From Trebonia kvetii (GTDB lineage Bacteria; Actinomycetota; Actinomycetes; Streptosporangiales; Streptosporangiaceae), in contig NZ_RPFW01000001.1 in assembly GCF_007827045.1 (NCBI RefSeq), forward strand, positions 1,712,519 through 1,776,518: a stretch of DNA of 64,000 nt, read 5' to 3'. The stretch's first letter is position 1. Each line of letters starts with the position of its first letter. Of this stretch, positions 25,532-33,213 are shown piece by piece. The notes under the pieces were generated by a model, which saw nothing but the letters and a program-made list of their open reading frames with translations, was not told the origin of the DNA and made no database searches. A program made the translations under genes and the position numbers.

Positions 25532-25563
25532 GTTTTGTCAATCGATGTGAGAGGATCAGGTTC

Positions 25564-25935
25564 ATGACACGCACGCCCCTGCCATTGCTCGATGCCGACC
25601 TGGCGTCCTGCTGCTCGCTGCTGACCGGGGGCGCGCTTGACGAAGAGGCCGCCGAGCGAGTGGCCCGGCTGTTCCGCGCGCTCGGCGACAGGCACCGGGT
25701 CCGCCTGCTCTCGCTGATCGCCGCCGCCGAGGGCGGCGAGGCCTGCATCTGCGACCTCACCGAGCCCGTCGGCCTCGCCCAGCCAACCGTCTCACACCAC
25801 ATGAAGCTGCTCGTCGACGCCGGTCTGGTGAGCCGCGACCAGCGCGGCAAGTGGGCCTACTACCGCGTCGTCCCCGAGACGATGACGGCGCTCGGCGACA
25901 TTCTCCGCCGCTCCGCACCCATCGCTGCCGACTGA
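25564..25935 (+). CDS. arsR: ArsR-family As(III)-type repressor
   Basis: 123 aa from the ATG at 25564 (MTRTPLPLLDADLASCC), AGAGG 10 nt upstream. Winged-helix domain: VARLFRALGDRHRVRLLSLI, CICDLTEPVGLAQPTVSHHMKLLVDAGL broken at its key parts CICDLTE and PTVSHHMKLL, and wing RGKWAYYRV. It carries an N-terminal Cys-Cys pair (residues 16-17) and two Cys in the helix before the recognition helix (CIC), the arrangement of the Corynebacterium glutamicum ArsR1 type, in which an N-terminal Cys pair and a helix Cys of the other subunit bind As(III). Intact and likely functional, although its target operon appears deleted. Confidence 0.85.
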   Translation: MTRTPLPLLDADLASCCSLLTGGALDEEAAERVARLFRALGDRHRVRLLSLIAAAEGGEACICDLTEPVGLAQPTVSHHMKLLVDAGLVSRDQRGKWAYYRVVPETMTALGDILRRSAPIAAD

Positions 25936-26003
25936 CCTGACGGCTTCCGGGCGACTTCGCGCGTCAAGTGGCACGCGCACGGCCCGGACTGCCCTAGAGT
26001 CAT

Positions 26004-26984
26004 ATGACGATGAGCGAATTCGCCGCCCCGATGCCCGTCCTCGCCAGATATGCGGTCATGGTCGATGTCGGGTATATCTACGCGGCCGCGGGCGAGTTGC
26101 TTTTCGGCGCCAGCGCCCGCCGCGACTACCGGGTCGACGCCGTCGGCCTGATCCAGGCGGTCACCAAGCACGCCGACGAACTGTTCCGCGGCGAACTGCT
26201 GCGCGTCTACTGGTACGACGCGGCCCGCGACCGGGTGCCCACCATCGACCAGCGCGTTGTCGCGCAGATGGCCTGGGTCAAGCTCCGGCTCGGCAACCTG
26301 AACGCGCGCGGCCAGCAGAAGGGCGTGGACGCCAACATCCGCGCCGACATGGAGGCGCTGGCCAGGCACCGGGCGATCACCGACGCGGTGCTCATCGCGG
26401 GCGACGAGGACATGGTGCCCGCGGTCGAGGCGGCGCAGGCCTATGGCGTGCGGGTGCACCTGTGGGGCGTCGAGCCGCCGTACGGCACCAACCAGGCGGA
26501 GCGGCTGGTGTGGGAGTCGGACACGGTGGACGTGCTCGACTCTGCGTTCGTGCGCCCCTACTTCGCGCGCAACCCGGCTGCCGAGCAGGCCAGGCCCGAG
26601 GTCCAGGCGACCGTTCCATCGCCTGCCCAGCTCTTCGGTGAACGGCATCCGGTGTCGCGGCCCACCGGCCCGATCCCCCGGAGCCCGCACCTGTCGCAAA
26701 CCGGCCCGATGCCGCGCCTCGGTCCCGACCGGCGGCACGTCGAGGAGGCCGGCGAGCACGTCGCGCACAAGTGGATCCTGACCCGTGGCGCCGACAACAT
26801 CCGTGACCTGCTGCCCGGCCCGATCCTGCCGCCGGTCATCGACAAGGAACTGCTCGTCGAGGCGGAGAAGGAACTCGGTCAGTCGCTGCGCCCGTACCAG
26901 GAGGCGCGCGAGTGGCTGCGGGACGCGTTCTGGGCGCGGGTGCATCGCGAATTCGGCATCGGAGTCGGCAAGTCACGCGGCTGA
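26004..26984 (+). CDS. NYN/PIN-like domain protein (LabA/DUF88 type)
   Basis: 326 aa. The N-terminal about 185 residues form an NYN domain, a PIN-like nuclease fold, with acidic residues at the expected places: MVDVGYIY near residue 19, KGVDANIRADMEAL near 110 and IAGDEDMVPAVEAAQAYG near 132. The middle is Pro-rich and disordered (about 200-245). The C-terminal about 80 residues (ILPPVIDKELLVEAEKELG, LRPYQEAREWLRDAFW) are helical and may bind a partner. It probably acts on RNA; substrate unknown. A TAGAGT hexamer at 25995-26000, only 3 nt before the ATG, suggests a leaderless transcript. Confidence 0.82.
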   Translation: MTMSEFAAPMPVLARYAVMVDVGYIYAAAGELLFGASARRDYRVDAVGLIQAVTKHADELFRGELLRVYWYDAARDRVPTIDQRVVAQMAWVKLRLGNLNARGQQKGVDANIRADMEALARHRAITDAVLIAGDEDMVPAVEAAQAYGVRVHLWGVEPPYGTNQAERLVWESDTVDVLDSAFVRPYFARNPAAEQARPEVQATVPSPAQLFGERHPVSRPTGPIPRSPHLSQTGPMPRLGPDRRHVEEAGEHVAHKWILTRGADNIRDLLPGPILPPVIDKELLVEAEKELGQSLRPYQEAREWLRDAFWARVHREFGIGVGKSRG

Positions 26985-27049
26985 GCTGACGGGCGGTTTG
27001 TGGCTAGCCCCAATTGCGCCGGGCGGTCCGCGCAGGCCTGACTAGAGGC

Positions 27050-28006
27050 ATGAAGATCGTCATCGCCGGGTCAGGCGCGATGGGCTGCCGGTACGGTGCC
27101 GCGCTTTTCGAGTCCGGCCACGAGGTCACGCTGCTTGACGGGTGGGCAGAGCACGTGGCCGCGATCAACGAGCGCGGGCTGCGGGTCACCGATGAGTCGG
27201 GGACCAGGGTTGTCCCGGTGCCCGCCATGCTGTTCCCCGCGCCCGGTGTCCCCGCCGACCTGGTCATCGTGTTCGCCAAGGCCACCGGGACCGCCGCCGT
27301 GGCCGCCGCGGCGGCGGGCGCCATCGGGCCCGCCACGCTGCTGCTCACGCTGCAGAACGGCCTCGGCAACATCGAGGCGCTGCGCGCGCATGCACCGGAC
27401 GAACGGCTGCTCGCGGGCGTTTCCATGTACGGCACCGAGCTTGTCGGTCCCGGCCACATCACCGCGCTCGGCTCAGGCGAGACGGTGTTCGGCCCGGTCT
27501 CGCCGTCCGGCGCGGCAGCCGCCGGGCTGGCCGGCGCGGCGCTGAACGCGGCCGGCATCCCCACTCGGGTCACGGCCGACGCGATGGAGGTGATCTGGGC
27601 GAAGGTGGCCTTCAACTGCGTGATGAACACGGTGTGCTCGATCGGCTCGATCCCGGTCTCCGCGCTTGCCAGGTACGACGATTTCGACGCGCTCGCGCTG
27701 AGCGTTCTCGGTGAGATCGCCGCGGTGGCCGACGCGGAGGGCGTGGCGGTGGACACCGCGGCGGCACTGCGCGTGATGAAGGCGCAGTTCGATCCGTCGG
27801 CGTCCGGATCGCATCTGGCGTCGATGCTCCAGGACCTGATGAACGGCAGGCCCACGGAGATCGCGCAACTCAACGGGGCGATCGCGGAACGGGCGGCGCG
27901 GCATGGGATTGAGGCGCCGGCGAACGCGCTCATCGCCCGGCTGATTCGCCTGCTAGAGGCCACCTGGTCGCAGAGGGTGACCAGTTTGCACCACGGCGCG
28001 CAGTGA
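27050..28006 (+). CDS. 2-dehydropantoate 2-reductase family protein
   Basis: 318 aa from the ATG at 27050 (MKIVIAGSGAMGCRYGAAL); the extra 12 codons upstream lack a ribosome binding site. N-terminal NADPH Rossmann domain with GSGAMG, then LLTLQNGLGN near residue 100 and the C-terminal helical domain with the family signature VIWAKVAFNCVMN near 185 containing the catalytic Lys. ApbA/PanE-like proteins reduce ketopantoate for pantothenate and CoA synthesis, but many actinobacterial paralogues act on other 2-keto acids. No other pantothenate gene is near, so the exact substrate is open. Confidence 0.85.
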   Translation: MKIVIAGSGAMGCRYGAALFESGHEVTLLDGWAEHVAAINERGLRVTDESGTRVVPVPAMLFPAPGVPADLVIVFAKATGTAAVAAAAAGAIGPATLLLTLQNGLGNIEALRAHAPDERLLAGVSMYGTELVGPGHITALGSGETVFGPVSPSGAAAAGLAGAALNAAGIPTRVTADAMEVIWAKVAFNCVMNTVCSIGSIPVSALARYDDFDALALSVLGEIAAVADAEGVAVDTAAALRVMKAQFDPSASGSHLASMLQDLMNGRPTEIAQLNGAIAERAARHGIEAPANALIARLIRLLEATWSQRVTSLHHGAQ

Positions 28007-28123
28007 GACTAATCGGCAGGAACCTGGCGCAACGCGGGGTACGCTGTGCTGGCGCGGCGGCGTCTGAGGCATTCCTGCACTCCGGCGGGATCAGCGAGCG
28101 AGCGAAGGACGGGTCATCGGGTT

Positions 28124-29167
28124 ATGCGGAGAATCGCTGGGATCATTGCGGTCCTTATCACGCTGGGTCTCACGGGGTTCTCGTGTTCACGTGCGGTCAG
28201 CGCCAGTGCGCATTCCGCGAACAGCGCCTCGCCGTCAGCCAGCGCGGCGAGCAAGGCGCCGAGCGCGAGCACACCGGCTAGTGCCAGCACGCCGGCCAGC
28301 GCGAGCAAGTCCCCGAGCCCAGCTAAGTCGCCAAGCGCAGCCACGTCGCCGAGCGACGCCACTACCGCGGGCGCCAAGATGGCGGCGTCGACCACCACGA
28401 CGAAGACGTACACCATGAAGGTGGGCAAGCTGACCCGTACTTACGAGGTCATCGCGCCGGTCAAGCCGCTGCCGAAGACCGCCCCGGTGATCGTGTCGCT
28501 GGCCGGCCTCCGTGCCACCGTCGCCTCGGAGATCACCAGGGACCAGTTCACTCCCTACGCCGCGGCGGGGATGGCGGAGATCGTGTACCCGGTGGGTCTC
28601 GGCGAGTCGTGGAACGCCATCGGCTGCTGCGGCTACGCGTCGGCGCACAAGGTGGACGACCTCGGCTTCATGAAGGCGCTGGTGGCCAAGCTCGACCCAG
28701 GTCATACCCGGCACATCTTCCTCGTCGGCTACAGCAACGGCGCTCGCCTTGCCTACCGGGTGGCCTGCACGACCCCTGGCCTGTTCAACGCCTACGGGAT
28801 GGTGAAGGGCGGCCCAATGGTCGACTGCGCGGTCAGCAAGCCGACCTCGATCATCCAGGTCGCGTCGCTCGACGACCCGGAGGTGTCCTACAGCCAGCCC
28901 GGGAAGGGCCGTGAGCCGCTGCCGGTCACCACCGTGGTCGGGCGGCTGCACAAGGCACTCAAGTGCGGAGCGCCGGCCAGCGTGATCCACCCGGGCAACA
29001 TGTACGCCTGGACCACGTGGACCAACTGCGCGAGCGGCAACCGGCTCGCACTCGCGGTGTGGAAGGACGGGAAGCACTCCTTCCCGCGCCCGCCGGCCAG
29101 CGTTCCCGGCGCGGCTCCGGTGATGTGGTCCTTCTTCACGAAGCGGGGTCTTGCCCCGCTCCCATAA
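28124..29167 (+). CDS. Secreted alpha/beta-hydrolase esterase (PHB-depolymerase/LpqC-like)
   Basis: 347 aa from the ATG at 28124: signal peptide RRIAGIIAVLITLGLTGF, then a long Ser/Ala/Pro linker to about residue 90, typical of wall-spanning proteins. The catalytic domain (100-347) has nucleophile Ser204 in GYSNG, an Asp in ASLDDPEVSY and His in GKHSFPRP, a full triad, plus several Cys, including a Cys-Cys pair (AIGCCGY). It is closely related to the C-terminal domain of the acyltransferase fusion at 34685-36859 (shared: REITRDQF-like RDQFT, DLGFMKAL/DLGFIEAL, GYSNGxRLAYR, ASLDD). Its 3' end overlaps the convergent kinase gene by 32 nt. It probably removes acyl groups outside the cell. Confidence 0.82.
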   Translation: MRRIAGIIAVLITLGLTGFSCSRAVSASAHSANSASPSASAASKAPSASTPASASTPASASKSPSPAKSPSAATSPSDATTAGAKMAASTTTTKTYTMKVGKLTRTYEVIAPVKPLPKTAPVIVSLAGLRATVASEITRDQFTPYAAAGMAEIVYPVGLGESWNAIGCCGYASAHKVDDLGFMKALVAKLDPGHTRHIFLVGYSNGARLAYRVACTTPGLFNAYGMVKGGPMVDCAVSKPTSIIQVASLDDPEVSYSQPGKGREPLPVTTVVGRLHKALKCGAPASVIHPGNMYAWTTWTNCASGNRLALAVWKDGKHSFPRPPASVPGAAPVMWSFFTKRGLAPLP

Positions 29168-30506
29168 GCGGCAGCGTCAGCCGCATGATGGTTCCGCCGC
29201 GCGGCGCCGCCTCGGCGGCGATCGTTCCGCCGTGGCCGACCACAATCTCGCGGACGACGGCGAGGCCAAGGCCTGAGCCGGGGGCCGAGCGGGAGGACAG
29301 CGCGCGGTAGAAGCGGTCGAAGACGAACGGCAGGTCGTCTTCCGGGATGCCTGGCCCGTGGTCACGGATGGTGAGGCGGCCGCCGGCCAGCCTGATCCGG
29401 ACCGGTCCTTCCGGCGGGCCGAACTTGGCCGCGTTGTCGAGCAGGTTCTTGACCGCGACGCGCAGTCGTTCCGCGCTGCCTTCGACGACGCCTCCGGCCA
29501 GGTAGGCGGTGAACTCAGTCTTCGGCCAGTCCCGCCGCGCTGCCTCGAGGGCGTCGGCGACGACGGCGTTGAGGTGGACGGCCGAGCGGTCGGTGGCAGG
29601 CGGTTCGCCCCTTGCCAGGTCGGTCACGCTGGCGACCAGGCGGCTGAGCTCGGCGACCTGGTTGGTCACCCGGGAGAGCACCTCCTGGCGCTCCGCGGCG
29701 GGCATCTCGGGGTTTTCCGCGAGAACCTCGACGTTGAGCCGCAGGCTGGCGAGCGGTGTGCGCAGCTCATGGCTGGCGTCGCTGACCAGCCGACGCTGCG
29801 CGGTGAGCGACCGCTGCAGCGCGCCGAGCATCGCGTTGAACGTCGTGGCGAGCCTGCCGAGTTCGTCCCTGCGGCCCACCTCGACTCGCCTGTCCGGATC
29901 GCCGGTCAGCGAGACCTCTTCCGCGACGCTTGCCAGCCTGGATACCGGCGCGAGTCCGGCCCGCGCCACGCCCCAGCCGAGCAGTGTGGCCGCGAACACG
30001 CCGATCGCGCTGAGTATCGCCAGTGTCGCGCCGACGCTGGTGACCTCGAGGTTGGTTGACGTGAGCGGCTCGGCGACCTGCATGGCGAGGCCGCGGGCCA
30101 GCGGGGCGGTGAGCACCATGGACTGGGTTCCGTTGACCTGCGCGAAGGCGTAGAAGGCGGCGACCTTGCCCGCCGCGACGCCGATGGCCGCCTTGCTCGG
30201 CTCGAGCAGGCCGGTGTCGCCCTCGGGCGTCCAGGCCTCGCCGTCGGCCGTGATGAGCTGCGTGTAGGTGAGCACGCCGAACCCGGACGAGTGCGGCGGG
30301 ATCCAGTGGTCCGGGATGCGCCCCCGGTACTGGCGGGCCTCGTGCACCACGCTGTCCGCCCGCGCCGCGACCTCGGTGCGAACCTGGTTCTGCAGGTCGG
30401 TGCGGATGGCGAGGAAGGCGACCGCGGTGATGGCAAGCGCGACCGCCGCCACCGCGCCGGCCGCGACCAGGGTGAACCTGGTCTTCAGCGTGATCCTGCT
30501 TCTCAC
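29136..30506 (-). CDS. MprB-like sensor histidine kinase
   Basis: 456 aa, GTG start overlapping the regulator stop (GTGA). TM1 near residues 12-34, an extracytoplasmic sensor domain of about 120 residues (about 38-155), TM2 near 160-182, HAMP, then DHp with SDASHELRTPLASLRLNVE (His near 252), N-box LLDNAAKFG, RDHGPGIPEDD, F-box DRFYRA and G-box GSGLGLAVVREIV. The architecture matches mycobacterial MprB, an envelope-stress sensor. It lies between the secreted esterase and the acid/acyltransferase operon, so an envelope-related signal is likely. Confidence 0.92.
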   Translation of the reverse strand: MRSRITLKTRFTLVAAGAVAAVALAITAVAFLAIRTDLQNQVRTEVAARADSVVHEARQYRGRIPDHWIPPHSSGFGVLTYTQLITADGEAWTPEGDTGLLEPSKAAIGVAAGKVAAFYAFAQVNGTQSMVLTAPLARGLAMQVAEPLTSTNLEVTSVGATLAILSAIGVFAATLLGWGVARAGLAPVSRLASVAEEVSLTGDPDRRVEVGRRDELGRLATTFNAMLGALQRSLTAQRRLVSDASHELRTPLASLRLNVEVLAENPEMPAAERQEVLSRVTNQVAELSRLVASVTDLARGEPPATDRSAVHLNAVVADALEAARRDWPKTEFTAYLAGGVVEGSAERLRVAVKNLLDNAAKFGPPEGPVRIRLAGGRLTIRDHGPGIPEDDLPFVFDRFYRALSSRSAPGSGLGLAVVREIVVGHGGTIAAEAAPRGGTIMRLTLPLMGAGQDPAS

Positions 30507-31204
30507 GGCAAGGTCCGCAGCACGTAGCCGACGCCGCGCACGTTGTGCACGAGGCGCTGCAGGCCGTCGGCCTCAAGCTTGCGGCGCAGCAGCGCGACGA
30601 AGACCTGGAGCGCGTTCGAGGCAGGTGCCTCGCCATAGCCCCACACCCGGTCGGTGATCACGTCATAGCTGAGCACCTGCTCGGCATTCCTGACCAGCAG
30701 TTCGAGCAGGGAAAACTCGATTCTGGTTAGCACGACGTGAGACCCGGCGCGCATCACGGTGTGCGTGGTGAGGTCGAGCGTCAGGTCGGCGTAGCCGAGG
30801 AGGTCCCGAGCGGGCTTCGTACGCCGCAGCAGCGCGTTGACCCGGGCGAGCAGTTCGCGCAGCGCGAACGGCTTTACCAGGTAGTCGTCGGCGCCTGCCT
30901 CGAGCCCGGCCACCCGGTCATCGATCGCGTCCCGCGCGGTCAGCACGAGGACCGGGGTGGCGTCTCCCCTGCTGCGCAGCTGGCGGCAGGTGTCCAGTCC
31001 GTTCAGCATGGGCATCAGCACGTCCAGGATGATCAGGTCGACCGGCGACTGCGCCACCGCGCTCAGCGCCTCCGCGCCGTTGGCCGCCGTAGTCACCGCG
31101 TATCCGGCGTATCCCAGGGCGAGCCGCAGCGAGTCACGAACGTCGTTGTCATCGTCGACGACGAGCAGCCGTGACCGCACGTCCGGTGGATTAACCCTGT
31201 CCAT
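30503..31204 (-). CDS. MprA-like OmpR-family response regulator
   Basis: 233 aa from the ATG at 31204 (MDRVNPPDVRSRLLVVDDD); an upstream extension of 24 codons is possible. Receiver with DDD acidic cluster, phospho-Asp in LIILDVLMPMLNG, Thr in LTARDA and Lys in DYLVKPFALREL; winged-helix domain with LTRIEFSLLELLVRNAEQVLS shown in part by FSLLELLVRN, NALQVFVALLRRKLE and VRGVGYVLR. It is divergent from the five-gene operon starting at 31357, with a 152-nt shared region, so that operon is the most likely direct target. Confidence 0.92.
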   Translation of the reverse strand: MDRVNPPDVRSRLLVVDDDNDVRDSLRLALGYAGYAVTTAANGAEALSAVAQSPVDLIILDVLMPMLNGLDTCRQLRSRGDATPVLVLTARDAIDDRVAGLEAGADDYLVKPFALRELLARVNALLRRTKPARDLLGYADLTLDLTTHTVMRAGSHVVLTRIEFSLLELLVRNAEQVLSYDVITDRVWGYGEAPASNALQVFVALLRRKLEADGLQRLVHNVRGVGYVLRTLP

Positions 31205-31356
31205 CGGACGTGCTTCGTGGCGGGTGGGAGGGTGCCCCACGGGTCGGTACCTGCACAGCGAAAATGAACCAGCCAAGCCTGCGAGAAGACTGAGAGTTGC
31301 CTGAAGCCCGTTACATTTTAAGCATCTCTTAACAATCGATCACCACGCTGCATGCC

Positions 31357-32031
31357 ATGATCCCCCGAACGCTGTCAAGTACAGCCACCGCTGTCCCAGC
31401 AGTGTCCGAGAGCATCGAACCGGCCACAGGCCCGGCGCTCTGGCTCGTCCGGCATGGCGAGTCCACCTGGAATATCGCAGGCATCTGCCAAGGTCACAAC
31501 GACGATGCCGAGCTTACCGAGCGCGGGCTGCGCCAGGCCGCCGAAGCCGCGGACGGCTTTCGCGGCCGCGAGATCCGCGCCATCTACGCAAGCGATCTGT
31601 GCCGGGCCCGGCAGACCGCCGCCGCGTTCGCAGCGGTGCTCGGCCTGCCCGTGCGCACCGACGCGCGGCTGCGCGAGCGGTCGTTCGGCGTGCTCGAGGG
31701 CACACCGCTCGCCTCGGTCGACCCGGCGCTTACCGGCGTCGCCGACGGGCTCGTCTTCGATCCCGACATCAGGCCACCCGGCGGCGAGTCGGTGCGCGAC
31801 TTCTACCTGCGCGCCGCCGCCTTCGCCGATGCCCTCGCCGCCGAGCTTCGCGAAGCGGACGACGCGCCCCCGGGCGACGTGCTCGCCATCGCGCACGGCG
31901 GCACGCTGCGCGTACTCGACGCCTACCTGCACGGCGTCCCCGTTGACCAGATGACGTGGCGCCCGGTGAGTAACGCCACCACGCTGCGAATCGCTGAATT
32001 CGGTACCCAACCCCGAGGAGGAAACCGATGA
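31357..32031 (+). CDS. Histidine phosphatase (phosphoglycerate mutase superfamily)
   Basis: 224 aa. RHGES motif at residues 32-36 with the phospho-accepting His, second catalytic region IYASDLCRARQTA near 70, LRERSFGVLEG near 107 with the acid Glu, and IAHGGTLRVLDAYL near 178 with the second His. It is the first gene of a coupled operon; its stop overlaps the next ATG (ATGA). In this context it could dephosphorylate phosphosulfolactate made by the following ComA homologue, replacing the unrelated ComB phosphatase; that is inference. No ribosome binding site is evident at 31357, and a GTG at 31402 also begins a good family N-terminus. Confidence 0.85.
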   Translation: MIPRTLSSTATAVPAVSESIEPATGPALWLVRHGESTWNIAGICQGHNDDAELTERGLRQAAEAADGFRGREIRAIYASDLCRARQTAAAFAAVLGLPVRTDARLRERSFGVLEGTPLASVDPALTGVADGLVFDPDIRPPGGESVRDFYLRAAAFADALAAELREADDAPPGDVLAIAHGGTLRVLDAYLHGVPVDQMTWRPVSNATTLRIAEFGTQPRGGNR

Positions 32032-32792
32032 ACCGGACCGTGCTGACGCTGCCTGACAGGGCGGTTAAGCCGCGGACAAGCGGCCTGACGATGGTGATCG
32101 ACGGGGGTATCCCGCTTCGCCTGTTCACCGACCTGATCGAGCTCGGCGCCGAGTACATCGACTTCGTCAAGTTCGGCTGGGGCACGTCGGTCGTCACCGG
32201 CTGCCTGGAAGAGAAGATCGGCGTCCTCGATAGCCACGGGATCGAGTTCTACTTCGGCGGCACACTGTTCGAGAAGTTTGTCCTTCAGGGGCGATTCGAG
32301 GAGTATCGTCGCTTCTGCGAAGAGCATTCGTGTCGGCACATCGAGGTATCCAACGGCACGATTGAGATGCCCAACGCCGAGAAGGCGGGGTACATCCGCA
32401 AGCTCGCGGGCGACTTCACGATCGTCTCCGAGGTCGGCTTCAAGGACCCGGGACGCTCGGAGATGCTGCCGCCGAGCGAGTGGGTGGCCTCCATCAAGGA
32501 AGACATCGACGCGGGCGCCTCACTCGTCACGCTTGAGGCCAGGGAAAGCGGATCTTCCGGCATCTGCCGCCCCGACGGCCAGCTGCGGTACGGCCTGATC
32601 GAAGACGTGCTCTCCGCGGGCATCGGCATCGACACCCTGCTTTTTGAGGCCCCCAACACCGCCCTCCAGACACATATGATCACTCGAATCGGTCCCAACG
32701 TGAACCTGGGCAACGTGCCGGCACAGGGGGTCATCGGCCTGGAGACGCTCCGCCTCGGGCTGCGCTCCGACACCCTGACCAAGTTCGAGTAA
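32028..32792 (+). CDS. Phosphosulfolactate synthase (ComA) family protein
   Basis: 254 aa, full length for the family, which adds sulfite to PEP to give (R)-2-phospho-3-sulfolactate. Conserved TIM-barrel motifs are intact: DFVKFGWGTS (45-54), FYFGGTLFE (74-82), HIEVSNGTIEMP (104-115), SEVGFKD (134-140), EARESGSSGI (170-179), LLFEAPN (204-210) and GPNVNLGNV (222-230). Characterised members act in coenzyme M synthesis in methanogens and Xanthobacter (XcbB1) and in sulfolactate formation in Bacillus spores (YitD). No other coenzyme M gene is present here. It overlaps the phosphatase gene by 4 nt and is followed by a VOC protein and an acyl-AMP ligase, a combination I do not recognise. Confidence 0.88.
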   Translation: MNRTVLTLPDRAVKPRTSGLTMVIDGGIPLRLFTDLIELGAEYIDFVKFGWGTSVVTGCLEEKIGVLDSHGIEFYFGGTLFEKFVLQGRFEEYRRFCEEHSCRHIEVSNGTIEMPNAEKAGYIRKLAGDFTIVSEVGFKDPGRSEMLPPSEWVASIKEDIDAGASLVTLEARESGSSGICRPDGQLRYGLIEDVLSAGIGIDTLLFEAPNTALQTHMITRIGPNVNLGNVPAQGVIGLETLRLGLRSDTLTKFE

Positions 32793-32811
32793 TCAACCAG
32801 TTAGGCAGACC

Positions 32812-33213
32812 GTGCGAACCACTTCCGACGTCTTTCACCTCGCCATCCCCACGCATGATCTTGATGCGGCGCAGGAGTTTTACGTCACCAAGCTGGGCTG
32901 CAAGCTTGCCCGGCGGTATGACGATAGGATCACCCTCGACTTCTTCGGGGACCAGCTGGTGTGCCATCTGACCCCTGGCGAGCCCGCCGCCCCGGAGAGC
33001 CTGTACCCAAGGCACTTCGGTGTCACGTTCCGCGAGGCCGCCGACTTCGAGGCGCTGCACGCCTGCGCGGTCACCAGGAAGATCCCGTTCTACTACGAGG
33101 TGTCACTGCGGTTTGAGGGCCTCGTTGAGGAGCACCGCACGTTCGTGCTCACCGACCCGACCGGGAACCTGCTGGAGTTCAAGCACTACAACGACCCTCG
33201 GATGATGTACTAG
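32812..33213 (+). CDS. VOC (glyoxalase/dioxygenase superfamily) protein
   Basis: 133 aa from the GTG at 32812, 19 nt after the ComA stop. Two beta-alpha-beta-beta-beta halves: FHLAIPTHDLDAAQEFYVTKLGCK shown by HLAIPTHDLDAAQEFY at the start, GDQLVCHL near residue 48, HFGVTFREAADF near 68 and the family ending VLTDPTGNLLEFKHY near 115. His6/7, His near 48-50 or 68 and Glu near 122 are candidate metal ligands. VOC proteins include isomerases, lyases, dioxygenases and binding proteins, so the reaction is unknown. Its stop overlaps the ligase GTG by one base, which ties it to the pathway. Confidence 0.8.
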   Translation: MRTTSDVFHLAIPTHDLDAAQEFYVTKLGCKLARRYDDRITLDFFGDQLVCHLTPGEPAAPESLYPRHFGVTFREAADFEALHACAVTRKIPFYYEVSLRFEGLVEEHRTFVLTDPTGNLLEFKHYNDPRMMY

